Assembly (NCBI GenBank): GCA_023488905.1 | Contig: JAMDCQ010000014.1 | Location: forward strand, 139,199-203,198 | Direction of reading: 5' to 3' | Source: Candidatus Bathyarchaeota archaeon | GTDB taxonomy: Archaea > Thermoproteota > Bathyarchaeia > Bathyarchaeales > Bathycorpusculaceae | DNA length: 64,000 bases | Shown here: positions 7,994-16,985 of the stretch, piece after piece | How positions within the stretch are numbered: the stretch's first letter is position 1 | How the letters are laid out: every line of letters begins with the position of its first letter | The notes under the pieces: generated by a model | Told to the model about the DNA's origin: nothing | Seen by the model: only the letters and a program-made list of their open reading frames with translations | The model's database searches: none | Position numbers and translations under genes: made by a program

Positions 7994-10600
7994 TTGAACG
8001 CAAAAAGTAAAACCATAGCTATTTTCATCTCAGCAATAATGATCATATCGATCGGAGCTTCAACAATACTACCAACTGCATCCGCACGGGAAAACATCCC
8101 AACATACGCATACGTCGCAGCTATGCCCGACCACGTTGGCGTCGGTCAAGACGTCATGATCTACATGTGGATCGACAAACTATTTCCAAACGCAGACATG
8201 GACAACGACTACAGATTCCACAACTTTAAACTCGTTATAACTAAGCCAGATGGCACAACAGAAACCAAGACATGGGAAACAGTTTGGGACACAACGTCCA
8301 ATCAGCAACTAAAATATGTTCCATCAATGAACGGAACATACAGCCTCAACTTCACGTTCCCAGCACAATCTGTTTCAGCGGTTTCACACCTTGCTGGAAG
8401 TACTGAGAACGACACCTATGCAGCAAGCACTGCCTCAACCGCCTTCTCTGTCTCAGAAGAGCCAATTCCAAGCGTAATCGACACATACCCATTGCCCTCA
8501 GAATACTGGACTCGTCCAATTTACGGCGAGAACAGCATCTGGTACTTGATCTCTTCTAACTGGCTTGGTACAGGCGCACCTGGTTACGGCGGCTTTGCAG
8601 CCACGTACAACTATGGTGGCAACAACATGATGTACCCAGACGACGCAGTCGGTCCAGAAACTTCACACATTATGTGGACCAAACCCCTCCAAAGCGGAGG
8701 AGTAGTTGGAGGAAACAACTTCCAGGGCTACGAAGGCAACACATACTTCGAAGGCTCAGCATACCTACAACGATTCACTAACCCAATCATCGTCAACGGC
8801 AAACTCTACTACACAGAAGCAGTCTCATACCTTGCCCCAAGCGGCGGCCCAACCAAATGTGTTGACCTACGCACAGGTGAAGTATACTGGTCAAGAACAG
8901 ACGTACCCGCACTCTCACACGCAATAATATTCGACGCAGAAAACCCCAACCAGCACGGTGTCTACAATGCATTGCTTGTAGCCCAATCAGGTGGCGGCTG
9001 GACAGGTCTACCCACAACTTGGCGATTCTTTGACGCAGACACAGGCAACCCACTCTTCAACGCAACCAGCATTCCATCAGGCAGAAAAGCCATGGGCCCA
9101 CTCGGTGAATACCTCATCTACAATACAATGTCCCAAGCAGGAAACTATGTTGTTAGACAATGGAACTCCAGTAAAATGTGGACCTGGACAGACACTCCAT
9201 CAGTGACTACCGGTGACGCAAGCACAGCCGCAAGATTTGACTGGGCAAAAGCAATCACTTACAACGGTGCAAACTGGACCACTCCATTCACAGTTGTCGA
9301 AGCATACTACGACGACATAATGCTATGCTACAATGGTACCTTACCATCAACGGGCTCTAACTTCTTCTTCGGCGCAACAGAAACCTACAAAGAATACACA
9401 TACTTCGCAGTTAACCTCAATGCATCAAAAGGCACAGTAGGCAACATCCTCTGGATGAAGAACTACGCACCTCTTATCAACGCAACAGTCATCCAAGCAG
9501 GTGTCGACCCAGTAAACCGCGTATTCGTAGAAAACATCCGCGAACTTAACGCCTACGTCGGTTACAACCTAAACACCGGCGCAAGAATCTGGAACACTCT
9601 AGAATATCCACAGACTGCAATGGACTACTACGGCAGCCCAGCATCAGGCAGCTTATCTAACAATTTCGCATACGGCAAAATGTACAGTAGCGGATACGGC
9701 GGTATAATATACGCCTATGACACAAAGGACGGATCTTTGCTCTGGACATACGGCAACGGCGGTGAAGGAAACTCCACTGAAGGTGGCTTAGACGTTCCAG
9801 GACGTTACCCAACATTCGTCAACGCATATGGCAACGGACTCCTCTACCTAGTCACAACTGAACACACAATCGAAACACCACTCTTCAAAGGCTCACTATT
9901 CCGTGCAATCAACGCAACTAGCGGCGCAGAAGTCTGGACTCTCAACGGCTACGTTGGAGAATTCATGACTAACAGCTACGCAATCGCAGACGGCTACGCA
10001 ACTTGGTTCAACGGCTTAGACAACCAAATCTACAGTGTCGGCCGCGGCCCAAGCGCAATGACAGTCTCAGCACCAAACCTCGCAGCACAAGCAAATCAAC
10101 GTGTTGTCATCCGAGGTACAGTTACCGACATAGCTGCAGGCACAACACAAAACGAACAAGCAGCACGCTTCCCCAACGGCGTTCCAGTTGCATCTGACGC
10201 CAGCATGAAAGACTGGATGGGTTATGTCTATCAACAGAAGCCATGCCCAACTAGCTTCACAGGTGTCGAAGTAACCATCAACGTCCTCGACGCAAACAAC
10301 AACTACCGCTCAATCGGAACCACAACAACCGACGCATACGGAGTCTACTCACTCTCATGGCTACCTGACATTGCAGGTGACTACAGAGTAATCGCAACCT
10401 TCGCAGGCAGCAACGGCTACTGGCCATCATCAGCAGAAACCAGCTTCGCAGTCTCCGAACCAGAAGCAACAGCAACCCCAGTCGCAACACCAGAACCATC
10501 AGCAGCTGACCTATACTTCGTGCCCGCAATCGCTGGCCTATTCGTCGCCATAATAGTTGTCGGTTTACTGACAATTTTGATGCTCAGAAAACGCCCATAA
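7994..10600 (+). CDS. Large surface protein with PQQ-type beta-propeller and C-terminal anchor
   Basis: An 868-residue exported protein. Residues 1-31 are a signal peptide ending TASA. About 35-155 is a beta-sandwich (YVAAMPDHVGVGQDVMIYMW). About 210-680 carries propeller blades of the PQQ/quinoprotein type (LRTGEVYWSRTD, YDTKDGSLLWTYGNGGEG, INATSGAEVWTLNGYVGE). About 690-820 is an Ig-like module (VVIRGTVTDIAAG, DAYGVYSLSWLPDIAGDYRV). A Pro/Thr-rich stalk and one membrane helix end in RKRP. There are many N-glycosylation sequons. Codons are biased toward C-ending forms compared with neighbours, suggesting very high expression. It is likely an S-layer or envelope protein; catalytic activity is not implied. 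Confidence 0.8.
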   Translation: MNAKSKTIAIFISAIMIISIGASTILPTASARENIPTYAYVAAMPDHVGVGQDVMIYMWIDKLFPNADMDNDYRFHNFKLVITKPDGTTETKTWETVWDTTSNQQLKYVPSMNGTYSLNFTFPAQSVSAVSHLAGSTENDTYAASTASTAFSVSEEPIPSVIDTYPLPSEYWTRPIYGENSIWYLISSNWLGTGAPGYGGFAATYNYGGNNMMYPDDAVGPETSHIMWTKPLQSGGVVGGNNFQGYEGNTYFEGSAYLQRFTNPIIVNGKLYYTEAVSYLAPSGGPTKCVDLRTGEVYWSRTDVPALSHAIIFDAENPNQHGVYNALLVAQSGGGWTGLPTTWRFFDADTGNPLFNATSIPSGRKAMGPLGEYLIYNTMSQAGNYVVRQWNSSKMWTWTDTPSVTTGDASTAARFDWAKAITYNGANWTTPFTVVEAYYDDIMLCYNGTLPSTGSNFFFGATETYKEYTYFAVNLNASKGTVGNILWMKNYAPLINATVIQAGVDPVNRVFVENIRELNAYVGYNLNTGARIWNTLEYPQTAMDYYGSPASGSLSNNFAYGKMYSSGYGGIIYAYDTKDGSLLWTYGNGGEGNSTEGGLDVPGRYPTFVNAYGNGLLYLVTTEHTIETPLFKGSLFRAINATSGAEVWTLNGYVGEFMTNSYAIADGYATWFNGLDNQIYSVGRGPSAMTVSAPNLAAQANQRVVIRGTVTDIAAGTTQNEQAARFPNGVPVASDASMKDWMGYVYQQKPCPTSFTGVEVTINVLDANNNYRSIGTTTTDAYGVYSLSWLPDIAGDYRVIATFAGSNGYWPSSAETSFAVSEPEATATPVATPEPSAADLYFVPAIAGLFVAIIVVGLLTILMLRKRP

Positions 10601-10766
10601 AACAAAGAATAAATGCAAACCATTTATTCTCCCCTTAATTTTTTTAATATCTTTTAGCTATCTGTTTTTGTGTTACTGCAATTTCGCAACCACATACCAT
10701 TAAATCACGCAGGCAATTGACCTTTTAAACAGAAACCAAATAACTGTTCAGTGGTTAGTGTGATGT

Positions 10767-11771
10767 ATGAAGGCGCAGTTGTGCACTCGAATCGACAAAA
10801 TCGAAAACCACCCCCTAATCTACACAACCGTCCCAACCCCCCCACCTCAACCTGACCAAGTCCTGATTAAAGTTCAAGCATGCGGTGTATGCTACAGCAA
10901 CCTGCACATGATTGAGGGTGAACTCAAACAATTCGGTGTACCTGCCAAACTGCCCATTATTCCCGGTCATGAAGTAACAGGTGTGATAGAAGAAGTCGGC
11001 AGCCAAGTAAAGGGCTTTGAGCGGGGCGACAGGGTCGGGGTGCAGGTGCTCTGGAAGACTGATGGAACCTGTGAATATTGTCTTTCGGGACGCGAAAACC
11101 TCTGCCTAAAACGACAAACAACAGGCGAAGTCGTGGACGGTGGATACGCGGAGTATATGGTGGCGCCTGCTGCTTTTGTGCATAGATTACCTGATAATTT
11201 GGGGTTTGAAGAGAGTGCGTCTCTTTTTTGCCCAGGGATAACCGCTTACCACGCCGTGAAGAGGGCAAACGTGAGGGTGGGGCAAAAGGTGGCTGTGATT
11301 GGAATCGGCGGTGTGGGGCATATGACGTTGCAGTTTGCTAAGCTGGCGGGGGCGGAAACAATCGCCGTTGACACTTCTGAAGCCAAGTTGAAGTTAGCGC
11401 AGGATATTGGTGCAGACCACGCTTTAACCGCAACAGAACTTGATGCGTTTACTGTGGAGAATGGGCGCCCCGACGTAGTTATGATACACGTGCCGTCCCA
11501 GAGGGCAGTTGATCAGGCTATGCGAATCGTTAAACGTGGCGGAACCGTTTTGATGGGTGTCTGCGGTAACGTTTCAGTAGAGTTTCCAGAAGAATACTCG
11601 GTTATCGGTAGCGTTATTGGTACACGGCAGGAAATGAACGAAACGCTCAGGTTGGCTTCATTGGGTAAGGTCAGGGTGGATTGGAGCTGCTACCGCCTTA
11701 GTGAGGCAGAGAGTGTGCTGGTTAAGTTGAAGCAGGGCAAAATTGTGGGTAGAGCGATTTTGGTGCCTTAG
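10767..11771 (+). CDS. Zinc-dependent alcohol dehydrogenase, medium-chain family
   Basis: A 334-residue MDR enzyme oxidising or reducing alcohols and aldehydes with NAD. Catalytic zinc ligands are Cys42 (in ACGVCYSNLH), His68-Glu69 (PGHE) and the Cys in LFCPGITAYHA near 155. The Rossmann motif GIGGVGHM is followed by an Asp after the second strand, favouring NAD over NADP. The structural zinc loop keeps three cysteines (C102, C105, C113) but has Asp99-Gly100-Thr101 where the first Cys is expected. It is monocistronic; physiological substrate unknown. Confidence 0.9.
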   Translation: MKAQLCTRIDKIENHPLIYTTVPTPPPQPDQVLIKVQACGVCYSNLHMIEGELKQFGVPAKLPIIPGHEVTGVIEEVGSQVKGFERGDRVGVQVLWKTDGTCEYCLSGRENLCLKRQTTGEVVDGGYAEYMVAPAAFVHRLPDNLGFEESASLFCPGITAYHAVKRANVRVGQKVAVIGIGGVGHMTLQFAKLAGAETIAVDTSEAKLKLAQDIGADHALTATELDAFTVENGRPDVVMIHVPSQRAVDQAMRIVKRGGTVLMGVCGNVSVEFPEEYSVIGSVIGTRQEMNETLRLASLGKVRVDWSCYRLSEAESVLVKLKQGKIVGRAILVP

Positions 11772-11784
11772 CTTTCGTTTTCTT

Positions 11785-11968
11785 ATCGGTAGATCAAAAT
11801 TTTGTGTTGTTTCGTTTTTTCTAGTTAAAGAAGAAGAGGGTGTCGCCCTTATTCTTCATCTTCTCGTGGACTGTGGGGCAGTTTGCTTTTGGGTTCTGGA
11901 TTTGTGGTGGGTTGCTGGCGGGTTGTGGCGGAAACTACAAGCTGAACGCAAACTTTTGATTTACCATT
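11785..11968 (+). repeat. R2 repeat element, 184 bp, copy 1
   Basis: Bounded by ATCGGTAGATCAAAA (11785-11799) and TTTTGATTTACCATT (11954-11968), imperfect inverted repeats matching at 12 of 15 positions. The interior has a TTCTTCATCTTCTC tract and, at 11923-11940, the hairpin TTGTGG-CGGAAA-CTACAA followed by GC and a purine-rich tail. The same architecture occurs at 26712 and 57175. It occupies the space between two convergent genes. Confidence 0.75.
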
Positions 11969-12014
11969 AAACGCTGGGTGTCGTCTGCCGATTGGTTAGG
12001 GAAGCCTTTGTCTG

Positions 12015-12797
12015 TTAGGTTTTGGCGCTCAGATTCCACTCTTTTGATGTATATTTTTCTTTGTAGAGCGTCTCGGCGGCTGATTTTTCGGCTGCGGTAA
12101 GCTCGCCTTCTTGCAACTGAATTTTGAGGATTGCCTTAAAGCCCTGAGCCAGCGCGTTCGCGACAGTATCTGGGCTGATTTTGTGCCTCAATTCAGCTTG
12201 GACGCTGGTGATTTTACGTTTCCCGATGTCCGTCGCTAGGGTGCAGTTGAGGTCTTTGAGTTTTATGAGCCGAAACATTTTGGGTAAATCAACATTGACC
12301 AATACTGTGCCATGTTGGAGGACGACGCCGCGGCTGATGACTTGGCTGCTGCCAGAGATTTTTTTGCCGTTCACCGTGAGGTTGGGGCAGTTTTTTGCGT
12401 CTCCGACACTGAAATCGGCGGGTACACCCAAAATGCGCAGCGCGTCGGTTATGGCGCCGTAGATTTTGGTGTAAACTGTGGTGACATCGGCGTTGCCTAA
12501 ATCTGAGACCTTGGCGATTACGCTGTAGGTTACTTCGCCCTCAAAATCGTGGTAGACGGTTCCGCCGCCGCTGATACGCCGCACCACATCCACGCCGAGC
12601 TGTTTGGCGGTGTCGAGGTAGATTTCGTTTTGGGGGTTCTGGTTTCTGCCTATGCTGACTGCTGAGGGCTGCCAGCGGTAGAGCCGCAGGGTGTTGGGGA
12701 CTTGGTCAGCGATGCGGGCGTTTAGGATGGCTTCGTCAACTGCCATGTTCAATGCGGCATCGTTAGTTGATAGGGGAATGTAACGCCAAGTATCCAT
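12015..12797 (-). CDS. lplA: Lipoate-protein ligase family protein
   Basis: A 260-residue BPL/LplA/LipB-fold enzyme that attaches lipoate to the lysine of H protein or 2-oxoacid dehydrogenase E2 subunits. Signatures: SIGRNQNPQNEI near residue 49, RRISGGGTVYHDFEGEVTYS near 74 (lipoyl-AMP pocket) and VNGKKISGSSQVISRGVVLQ with the catalytic Lys near 148. A C-terminal helical part is present, so it could act as a single-chain ligase. The ATG follows the TPR gene by two bases on the same strand, making a two-gene operon. No lipoyl acceptor gene lies in the window. Confidence 0.88.
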   Translation of the reverse strand: MDTWRYIPLSTNDAALNMAVDEAILNARIADQVPNTLRLYRWQPSAVSIGRNQNPQNEIYLDTAKQLGVDVVRRISGGGTVYHDFEGEVTYSVIAKVSDLGNADVTTVYTKIYGAITDALRILGVPADFSVGDAKNCPNLTVNGKKISGSSQVISRGVVLQHGTVLVNVDLPKMFRLIKLKDLNCTLATDIGKRKITSVQAELRHKISPDTVANALAQGFKAILKIQLQEGELTAAEKSAAETLYKEKYTSKEWNLSAKT

Positions 12798-12799
12798 AA

Positions 12800-13294
12800 T
12801 TATCGCTCTTCCTTTGCCATGTGCGCTTTTATGGCTGCTATGTTTCCGTCAACCATCTCAATCCACTGCTTATTCTCAGCGATATCCAAACCCCGGTTAA
12901 TGAAAATTTCTTTCGCCCGCCCAAGCGCCTCCAACGCTGCGGGTAAACAGCCGAGCGCAGCCAACGCGGTGCCCTGATTTACCTGCGCCATCAGCCATCT
13001 GCCCGTGTCGGCAGGGTACTTTTCGCCGTATTCATCATAGAAAACCAATGCCTTGTTGGCTGCGGCGAAACTCTCAAGATGCTTTCCCAACCGCCCCAAA
13101 GAGGCAGATAACCCTGCATAGCAAGAAGCTTCAAAGCGGCGATGGTTACACCTTTCGCATTCTGGGAGCGACTGGCAGAGCTTTAACGCTTTGTTGTAGC
13201 TGTCAATTGAACCTTCGAGGTTGCCTTGGTGGAAAGAGTAGTCGCCTTCGCGCCAGAATTTTTGCATATCCTTGATTGTATGTGCCGTTTTCAT
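12800..13294 (-). CDS. TPR-repeat protein
   Basis: A 164-residue helical protein with tetratricopeptide-like pairs: FWREGDYSFHQGNLEGSIDS (about residues 13-32), then a Cys-containing helix CERCNHRRFEASCYAGLSAS, then NQGTALAALGCLPAALEALG (about 108-127). It lacks a signal peptide, so it acts in the cytoplasm, probably as a protein-binding scaffold. It is the first gene of a pair with the lipoate ligase (two bases apart). CxxC near residue 38 may be fortuitous. Partner unknown. Confidence 0.7.
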   Translation of the reverse strand: MKTAHTIKDMQKFWREGDYSFHQGNLEGSIDSYNKALKLCQSLPECERCNHRRFEASCYAGLSASLGRLGKHLESFAAANKALVFYDEYGEKYPADTGRWLMAQVNQGTALAALGCLPAALEALGRAKEIFINRGLDIAENKQWIEMVDGNIAAIKAHMAKEER

Positions 13295-13440
13295 GGTTAC
13301 CCTGATGGTTTAGTTGAATGCCGATTTTATCAAGGTTTGTGGATTCGATTGACAATTTAGGAACAACTTAGAGTTAACGCTATTGTAGGGGGTTTCTTGG
13401 TGGCTGATTATGTCGCCTTTGCAAGTAGAGCGCACCACGC

Positions 13441-13477
13441 GTAATACAATTGTAATACAGCGGGCAAGGCTTAAATC
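13441..13477 (+). promoter_or_regulatory. Operator and TATA box of the RiPP-like unit
   Basis: Two direct copies of GTAATACA (13441-13448 and 13452-13459) enclose the perfect palindrome TACAATTGTA (13445-13454). GCTTAAATC (13469-13477) is a TATA-like box about 35 bp before the ATG at 13509. A regulator bound at the repeats would sit directly upstream of the transcription machinery. Confidence 0.5.
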
Positions 13478-13508
13478 AAAACAAACCCAGCCTAACACAG
13501 GGAACAAA

Positions 13509-13619
13509 ATGGAAAAAACAGCAACAACCATGCAAACCAAAAGTTACCGACTAGAATGCAAGTATAAAGGGGCAGGACTCACTCACTACGTAATGCAGAG
13601 TGATGAGTCTCCCTTCTAA
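13509..13619 (+). CDS. Short RiPP-like precursor peptide (CbpA-like)
   Basis: A 36-residue peptide encoded 30 bp before a radical SAM/SPASM enzyme. The ATG is chosen because AGGGA lies upstream and the promoter occupies the earlier part of the open frame. It begins MEKTATTMQTKSYRLE; the core contains a single Cys in CKYKGAGLTHYVMQSDE. Size, lone Cys and the G-x-GLTHYV core match my recollection of the archaeal CbpA precursors paired with CbpB-type maturases, described mainly from methanogens. Which residue is modified is unknown. A T-run before the next gene could make the precursor transcript more abundant than the enzyme transcript. Confidence 0.7.
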   Translation: MEKTATTMQTKSYRLECKYKGAGLTHYVMQSDESPF

Positions 13620-13622
13620 CCC

Positions 13623-13629
13623 TTTTTTT
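13623..13629 (+). terminator. T-run between precursor and maturase genes
   Basis: A run of seven T directly after the precursor stop codon and before the maturase RBS (AAAGGAGCG). U-rich tracts terminate archaeal RNA polymerase; partial read-through here would yield more precursor message than enzyme message. Confidence 0.45.
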
Positions 13630-13649
13630 AAAGGAGCGCTAACTAATTC

Positions 13650-14924
13650 ATGTTTGACAAGATAACCGTTAACGGGGCAGAATTCCAAATAGACCCCCAG
13701 ACAAACTTTTGGGGCATAGGCGACTCAGCCAAATTGGAACAACTTTACAGTCAAATGCACAAAAAACTTACCGCTGAAATGCACGAACTGCGCCACAGCA
13801 CCGACCTCATTCTGTTCTATGTCAACCCAACAGACATGTGCAACGCCAACTGCCCCTACTGCTATCTACCCAAAGAAGTTAAGAGCCGCGGAAAAAACAT
13901 GACCTACCAAGAACTTAGAGCCATCGTAGAAAAAGCCGCCAAGTTCTTCAAAAACCAAAACAAAAAGGGCTCAGTTATCTTCCACGGCACAGAACCCCTA
14001 CTTAACAAAGAAAATCTTTTCCAAATCATCGAAGAATACAGCAAAGACCTGTTTTTTGGGTTACAAACCAACGGTTTAGCTCTCACAGAAGAAGACGCTC
14101 AATTTATCAAAAAATATCAGGTTAACATCGGCATCTCGCTGGATTCACCCATTGAAGAGATAAACGACTTCTTGCGGGGCGAAGGGCACTACAAGCAAAT
14201 AATGAAAGCACTTGAATGGTTTAGGGGGTATAGAGGATTAAACGTTGTAACGACCATAACTACCTACAACGTTGGTCAACTCAAAGACATGGTACGGTTA
14301 CTTCAAAGCAAAGACGTGACCTTATGCTTGATGAATCCCGTTCGGGGCACTCAGAAAAGCGCCCACCCCCTAAGGCCTGACCCTGAAGTGGCAGCGGCAG
14401 CTTTCATCGGTGCAACAGAAGAAGCCATCCGATTAACAAAAGAGGGCAAAAGGATAGTTGTCGCGGATTTCGCCAACATTCTACTTGGGGTAATTGCACC
14501 TTCAGCGAGAGTTATGATGTGTGATATTTCGCCCTGTGGAGGCGGCAGAAGATACTTTGCTGTGGCAGCTAACGGAAACGCCTATCCATGCGGAGAGTTC
14601 ATTGGAATGGAAGACTTTGTCGGCGGAAACATATTCAAGGACTCTGTTGAGACAATTGCAGCATCAAATAATTTCCTTAAAGTCACAAAACGCACAGTAG
14701 ATGACATACCAGAATGCCAAGCATGCACCTTCAGAAACATGTGTGGTTCTCCCTGCCCAGCGGAAATGTATAGTGTAGACCCTAAGATGCTACAGAAAAG
14801 CTACTACTGCGAATTCTACAAACAACTCGCCATGCATGCGCTCAAAGTGATTGCAAGAGGCGACGTGGAGCATGTCGTAAAGAAGCCCGCGTTGACTGAA
14901 CTCTACAACCTTCAAGCGCCCTAA
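13650..14924 (+). CDS. Peptide-modifying radical SAM/SPASM enzyme (CbpB-like)
   Basis: A 424-residue radical SAM maturase. The SAM cluster motif is CNANCPYC (C64, C68, C71). The barrel continues with FHGTEPLLN and LQTNGLAL. The C-terminal SPASM region has a full cysteine set: MMCDISPCGGG, NAYPCGE, and CQACTFRNMCGSPCPAEMYS followed by YYCEFYKQL, enough for two auxiliary 4Fe-4S clusters. The N-terminal 50 residues precede the barrel and may recognise the leader. RBS GGAG is seen. Its immediate neighbour is the 36-residue peptide, so thioether or other side-chain crosslinking of that peptide is the likely reaction. No exporter or protease gene is adjacent. Confidence 0.8.
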   Translation: MFDKITVNGAEFQIDPQTNFWGIGDSAKLEQLYSQMHKKLTAEMHELRHSTDLILFYVNPTDMCNANCPYCYLPKEVKSRGKNMTYQELRAIVEKAAKFFKNQNKKGSVIFHGTEPLLNKENLFQIIEEYSKDLFFGLQTNGLALTEEDAQFIKKYQVNIGISLDSPIEEINDFLRGEGHYKQIMKALEWFRGYRGLNVVTTITTYNVGQLKDMVRLLQSKDVTLCLMNPVRGTQKSAHPLRPDPEVAAAAFIGATEEAIRLTKEGKRIVVADFANILLGVIAPSARVMMCDISPCGGGRRYFAVAANGNAYPCGEFIGMEDFVGGNIFKDSVETIAASNNFLKVTKRTVDDIPECQACTFRNMCGSPCPAEMYSVDPKMLQKSYYCEFYKQLAMHALKVIARGDVEHVVKKPALTELYNLQAP

Positions 14925-14931
14925 ACAAACC

Positions 14932-14940
14932 TTTTTTTTT
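14932..14940 (+). terminator. T9 terminator after the maturase gene
   Basis: Nine T, eight bases after the maturase stop codon and followed by a run of A, forming a typical archaeal U-tract terminator. Confidence 0.6.
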
Positions 14941-15053
14941 AAAAAAATCTGTTTAGTTATTGAGATCCTGCCTAACGGGTGCTACAGGTCAGAAAACTCG
15001 ATAGATAACGCTTAAAACCTGAGTTTGCATTCCTAAAGGCAAGAGGAATAGAA

Positions 15054-15935
15054 TTGAAAATCATCTCTGGTCCAGCATCCAAACCGCTCGCTGAAGCAGT
15101 CTCAGCGCAAACTGGCTTCCCAAACGTGCCCGTTGTCTCAAAGGTTTTCCCCGACGGCGAATCCTACGTCCGCTTAGACGACGACGTAAAGGGCGAAGAA
15201 GTCGCAATCATCCAAACAACATGCCCACCCATGCAGGACGGCAGACTCTTCCAACTGGCCTTCCTTGCTGACTCAGCTAAGCGCGCGGGTGCTACCAAAG
15301 TTACCGCAGTCGTGCCCTACCTTGCTTACGCCCGCCAAGACAAGACTTTCCTCGCAGGCGAAGGCATAAGCGTAGAAACCATCGCAAGGATGCTTAAAGC
15401 AGCAGGAATCGACGAGTTTCTAACGGTTAACATCCACTCTGAGCATTCACTGGCGCAGTTTCCGTTTCCAGCCAAAACCGCCAGCGCCATCCCCCTAATC
15501 GCCGACTACTTCGTCAAAAAGGGCTACAGCGGCGCATACGCACTCTCACCTGACAAGGGCGCCATGTACATCGCCCAGCAAGCGCAGAAGGTTTTAGGCG
15601 GCAACGCAGGGCACCTCAACAAGACCCGCGACCGCTACACTGGCCAAACCGTACAGACCGCCGAGGGCCTAAACGTTAAAGACCAAACAGTCATAATCCT
15701 CGATGACATCATCAGCACAGGCGGCACCATCGTCGGCGCAGCAAAAATCCTCCGCGAAAACGGCGCAAAACACGTCTTCTGTGGTTGCGTGCACGGGTTG
15801 CTCATTGGCGACGCAGAAAAGCGGATTTTAGACGCGGGCGTGGAGGAAATCGTGGGCACCGACAGCGTCCCAGGAGCAGTCAGCAAGGTCTCATTGGCAC
15901 CGCTGATCAGCCAAGCACTCAAAGGCGCAGTATAG
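15054..15935 (+). CDS. prs: Ribose-phosphate pyrophosphokinase
   Basis: A 293-residue PRPP synthase making PRPP from ribose 5-phosphate and ATP for nucleotide and histidine synthesis. Motifs: FPDGESYVRL near residue 33, YLAYARQDKTF near 93 (ATP flexible loop), the metal site NIHSEHS, and the PRPP loop VIILDDIISTGGTIVGAA near 215. TTG start with AGAGGA ten bases upstream. It heads an operon in which the next gene begins at the base after its stop. The PyrE gene at 25 kb uses its product. Confidence 0.95.
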   Translation: MKIISGPASKPLAEAVSAQTGFPNVPVVSKVFPDGESYVRLDDDVKGEEVAIIQTTCPPMQDGRLFQLAFLADSAKRAGATKVTAVVPYLAYARQDKTFLAGEGISVETIARMLKAAGIDEFLTVNIHSEHSLAQFPFPAKTASAIPLIADYFVKKGYSGAYALSPDKGAMYIAQQAQKVLGGNAGHLNKTRDRYTGQTVQTAEGLNVKDQTVIILDDIISTGGTIVGAAKILRENGAKHVFCGCVHGLLIGDAEKRILDAGVEEIVGTDSVPGAVSKVSLAPLISQALKGAV

Positions 15936-16985
15936 GTGCCTAAGCTTTTCTTTTTGCTCTCAGGCGAGAACCTGACGCTTCCTGCAGCGGAAGTTAAGGC
16001 GATTCTGGAAGCAGAAGGCTACGTGTATTCGGATGCTTGCGAGTTTGACCAAGTTCTGCGGTTGGAATCCGATTTGGAATCAGTGAGGGTTATGCAGATC
16101 CGCTCGGCTTACACGCGAGTCTGTGCCCAAGAACTGCTGGTTGCAAACGCAAATTATGCCGACATCGCGGATGCAGTTACCAAAACCGACTTCTCAGGCG
16201 TGCTGAAGGGCGGCGAAAGCTTCGTTGTACGCATTAACCGCATCAAAAACTACGCCGACGCAGAAATCAACACCATGACGCTCGAGATTAAGCTGGGTGG
16301 ACAAATCCTAAAACAGAACCCCAGCACAAGGGTTAACCTCAAGAACCCCGACAAAACCTTCATCGGCATAATAACCAACAACAAACTAGTTTTGGGCTTA
16401 AAACTAACCGACATAACCAGCAAAACCTTCTCTGAGCGTCGCCCACGCAAGAAGCCGTTTTTCCATCCCTCAGCTATGCCGTCAAAGATGGCGCGGTGCA
16501 TGGTTAATTTGGCGCAGGCGAAAGCTGAGTCGGTGTTGCTTGACCCCTTCTGCGGCACAGGAACCTCGCTTATCGAAGCCACCTTCATCGGATGCCGCGC
16601 AGTCGGGGTAGATGCTCAGAAACGGATGATTTCGGGCACAAAGAAAAACCTGAGGTTCTTCAACATCACCGCTGAAGGGCTACTTTTGGCGGATTCACGC
16701 AAACTCCCCCTTTCAAAAGCGGACGCGGTCGTCACTGACCCCCCATACGGACGCTCGTCAAGCACCCTAAAATCCACGACCATACAGCTAGTCAAAGACG
16801 TTTTAGCTGCCTCATATGCGCTTTTGGGGGTGGGGCAACGGATTTGTATAGCCTCGCCCAAAACATTAAACATATCCCAGTTAGGCGTTGAGTTGGGCTT
16901 TAAGCATGTGGAATCCCACTTCGCCTACGTCCACGCCACGCTGACGCGGGAGATTGCGGTGTTCGAAAAGGTGCAAAAGCCATGA
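15936..16985 (+). CDS. THUMP-domain tRNA (guanine-N2) methyltransferase, TrmG10/Trm11 type
   Basis: A 349-residue enzyme that methylates the exocyclic N2 of G10 in tRNA. The N-terminal THUMP part (about residues 40-160) binds tRNA. The Rossmann MTase part carries the SAM motif LLDPFCGTGTSLIEA near 205 and the catalytic DPPYGRSS near 267, the D/N-PPY motif typical of N-methylation. GTG start one base after the prs stop; its 3' end overlaps the RNase Z start (ATGA), so the three genes form a translationally linked operon concerned with tRNA and nucleotide metabolism. Confidence 0.88.
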   Translation: MPKLFFLLSGENLTLPAAEVKAILEAEGYVYSDACEFDQVLRLESDLESVRVMQIRSAYTRVCAQELLVANANYADIADAVTKTDFSGVLKGGESFVVRINRIKNYADAEINTMTLEIKLGGQILKQNPSTRVNLKNPDKTFIGIITNNKLVLGLKLTDITSKTFSERRPRKKPFFHPSAMPSKMARCMVNLAQAKAESVLLDPFCGTGTSLIEATFIGCRAVGVDAQKRMISGTKKNLRFFNITAEGLLLADSRKLPLSKADAVVTDPPYGRSSSTLKSTTIQLVKDVLAASYALLGVGQRICIASPKTLNISQLGVELGFKHVESHFAYVHATLTREIAVFEKVQKP

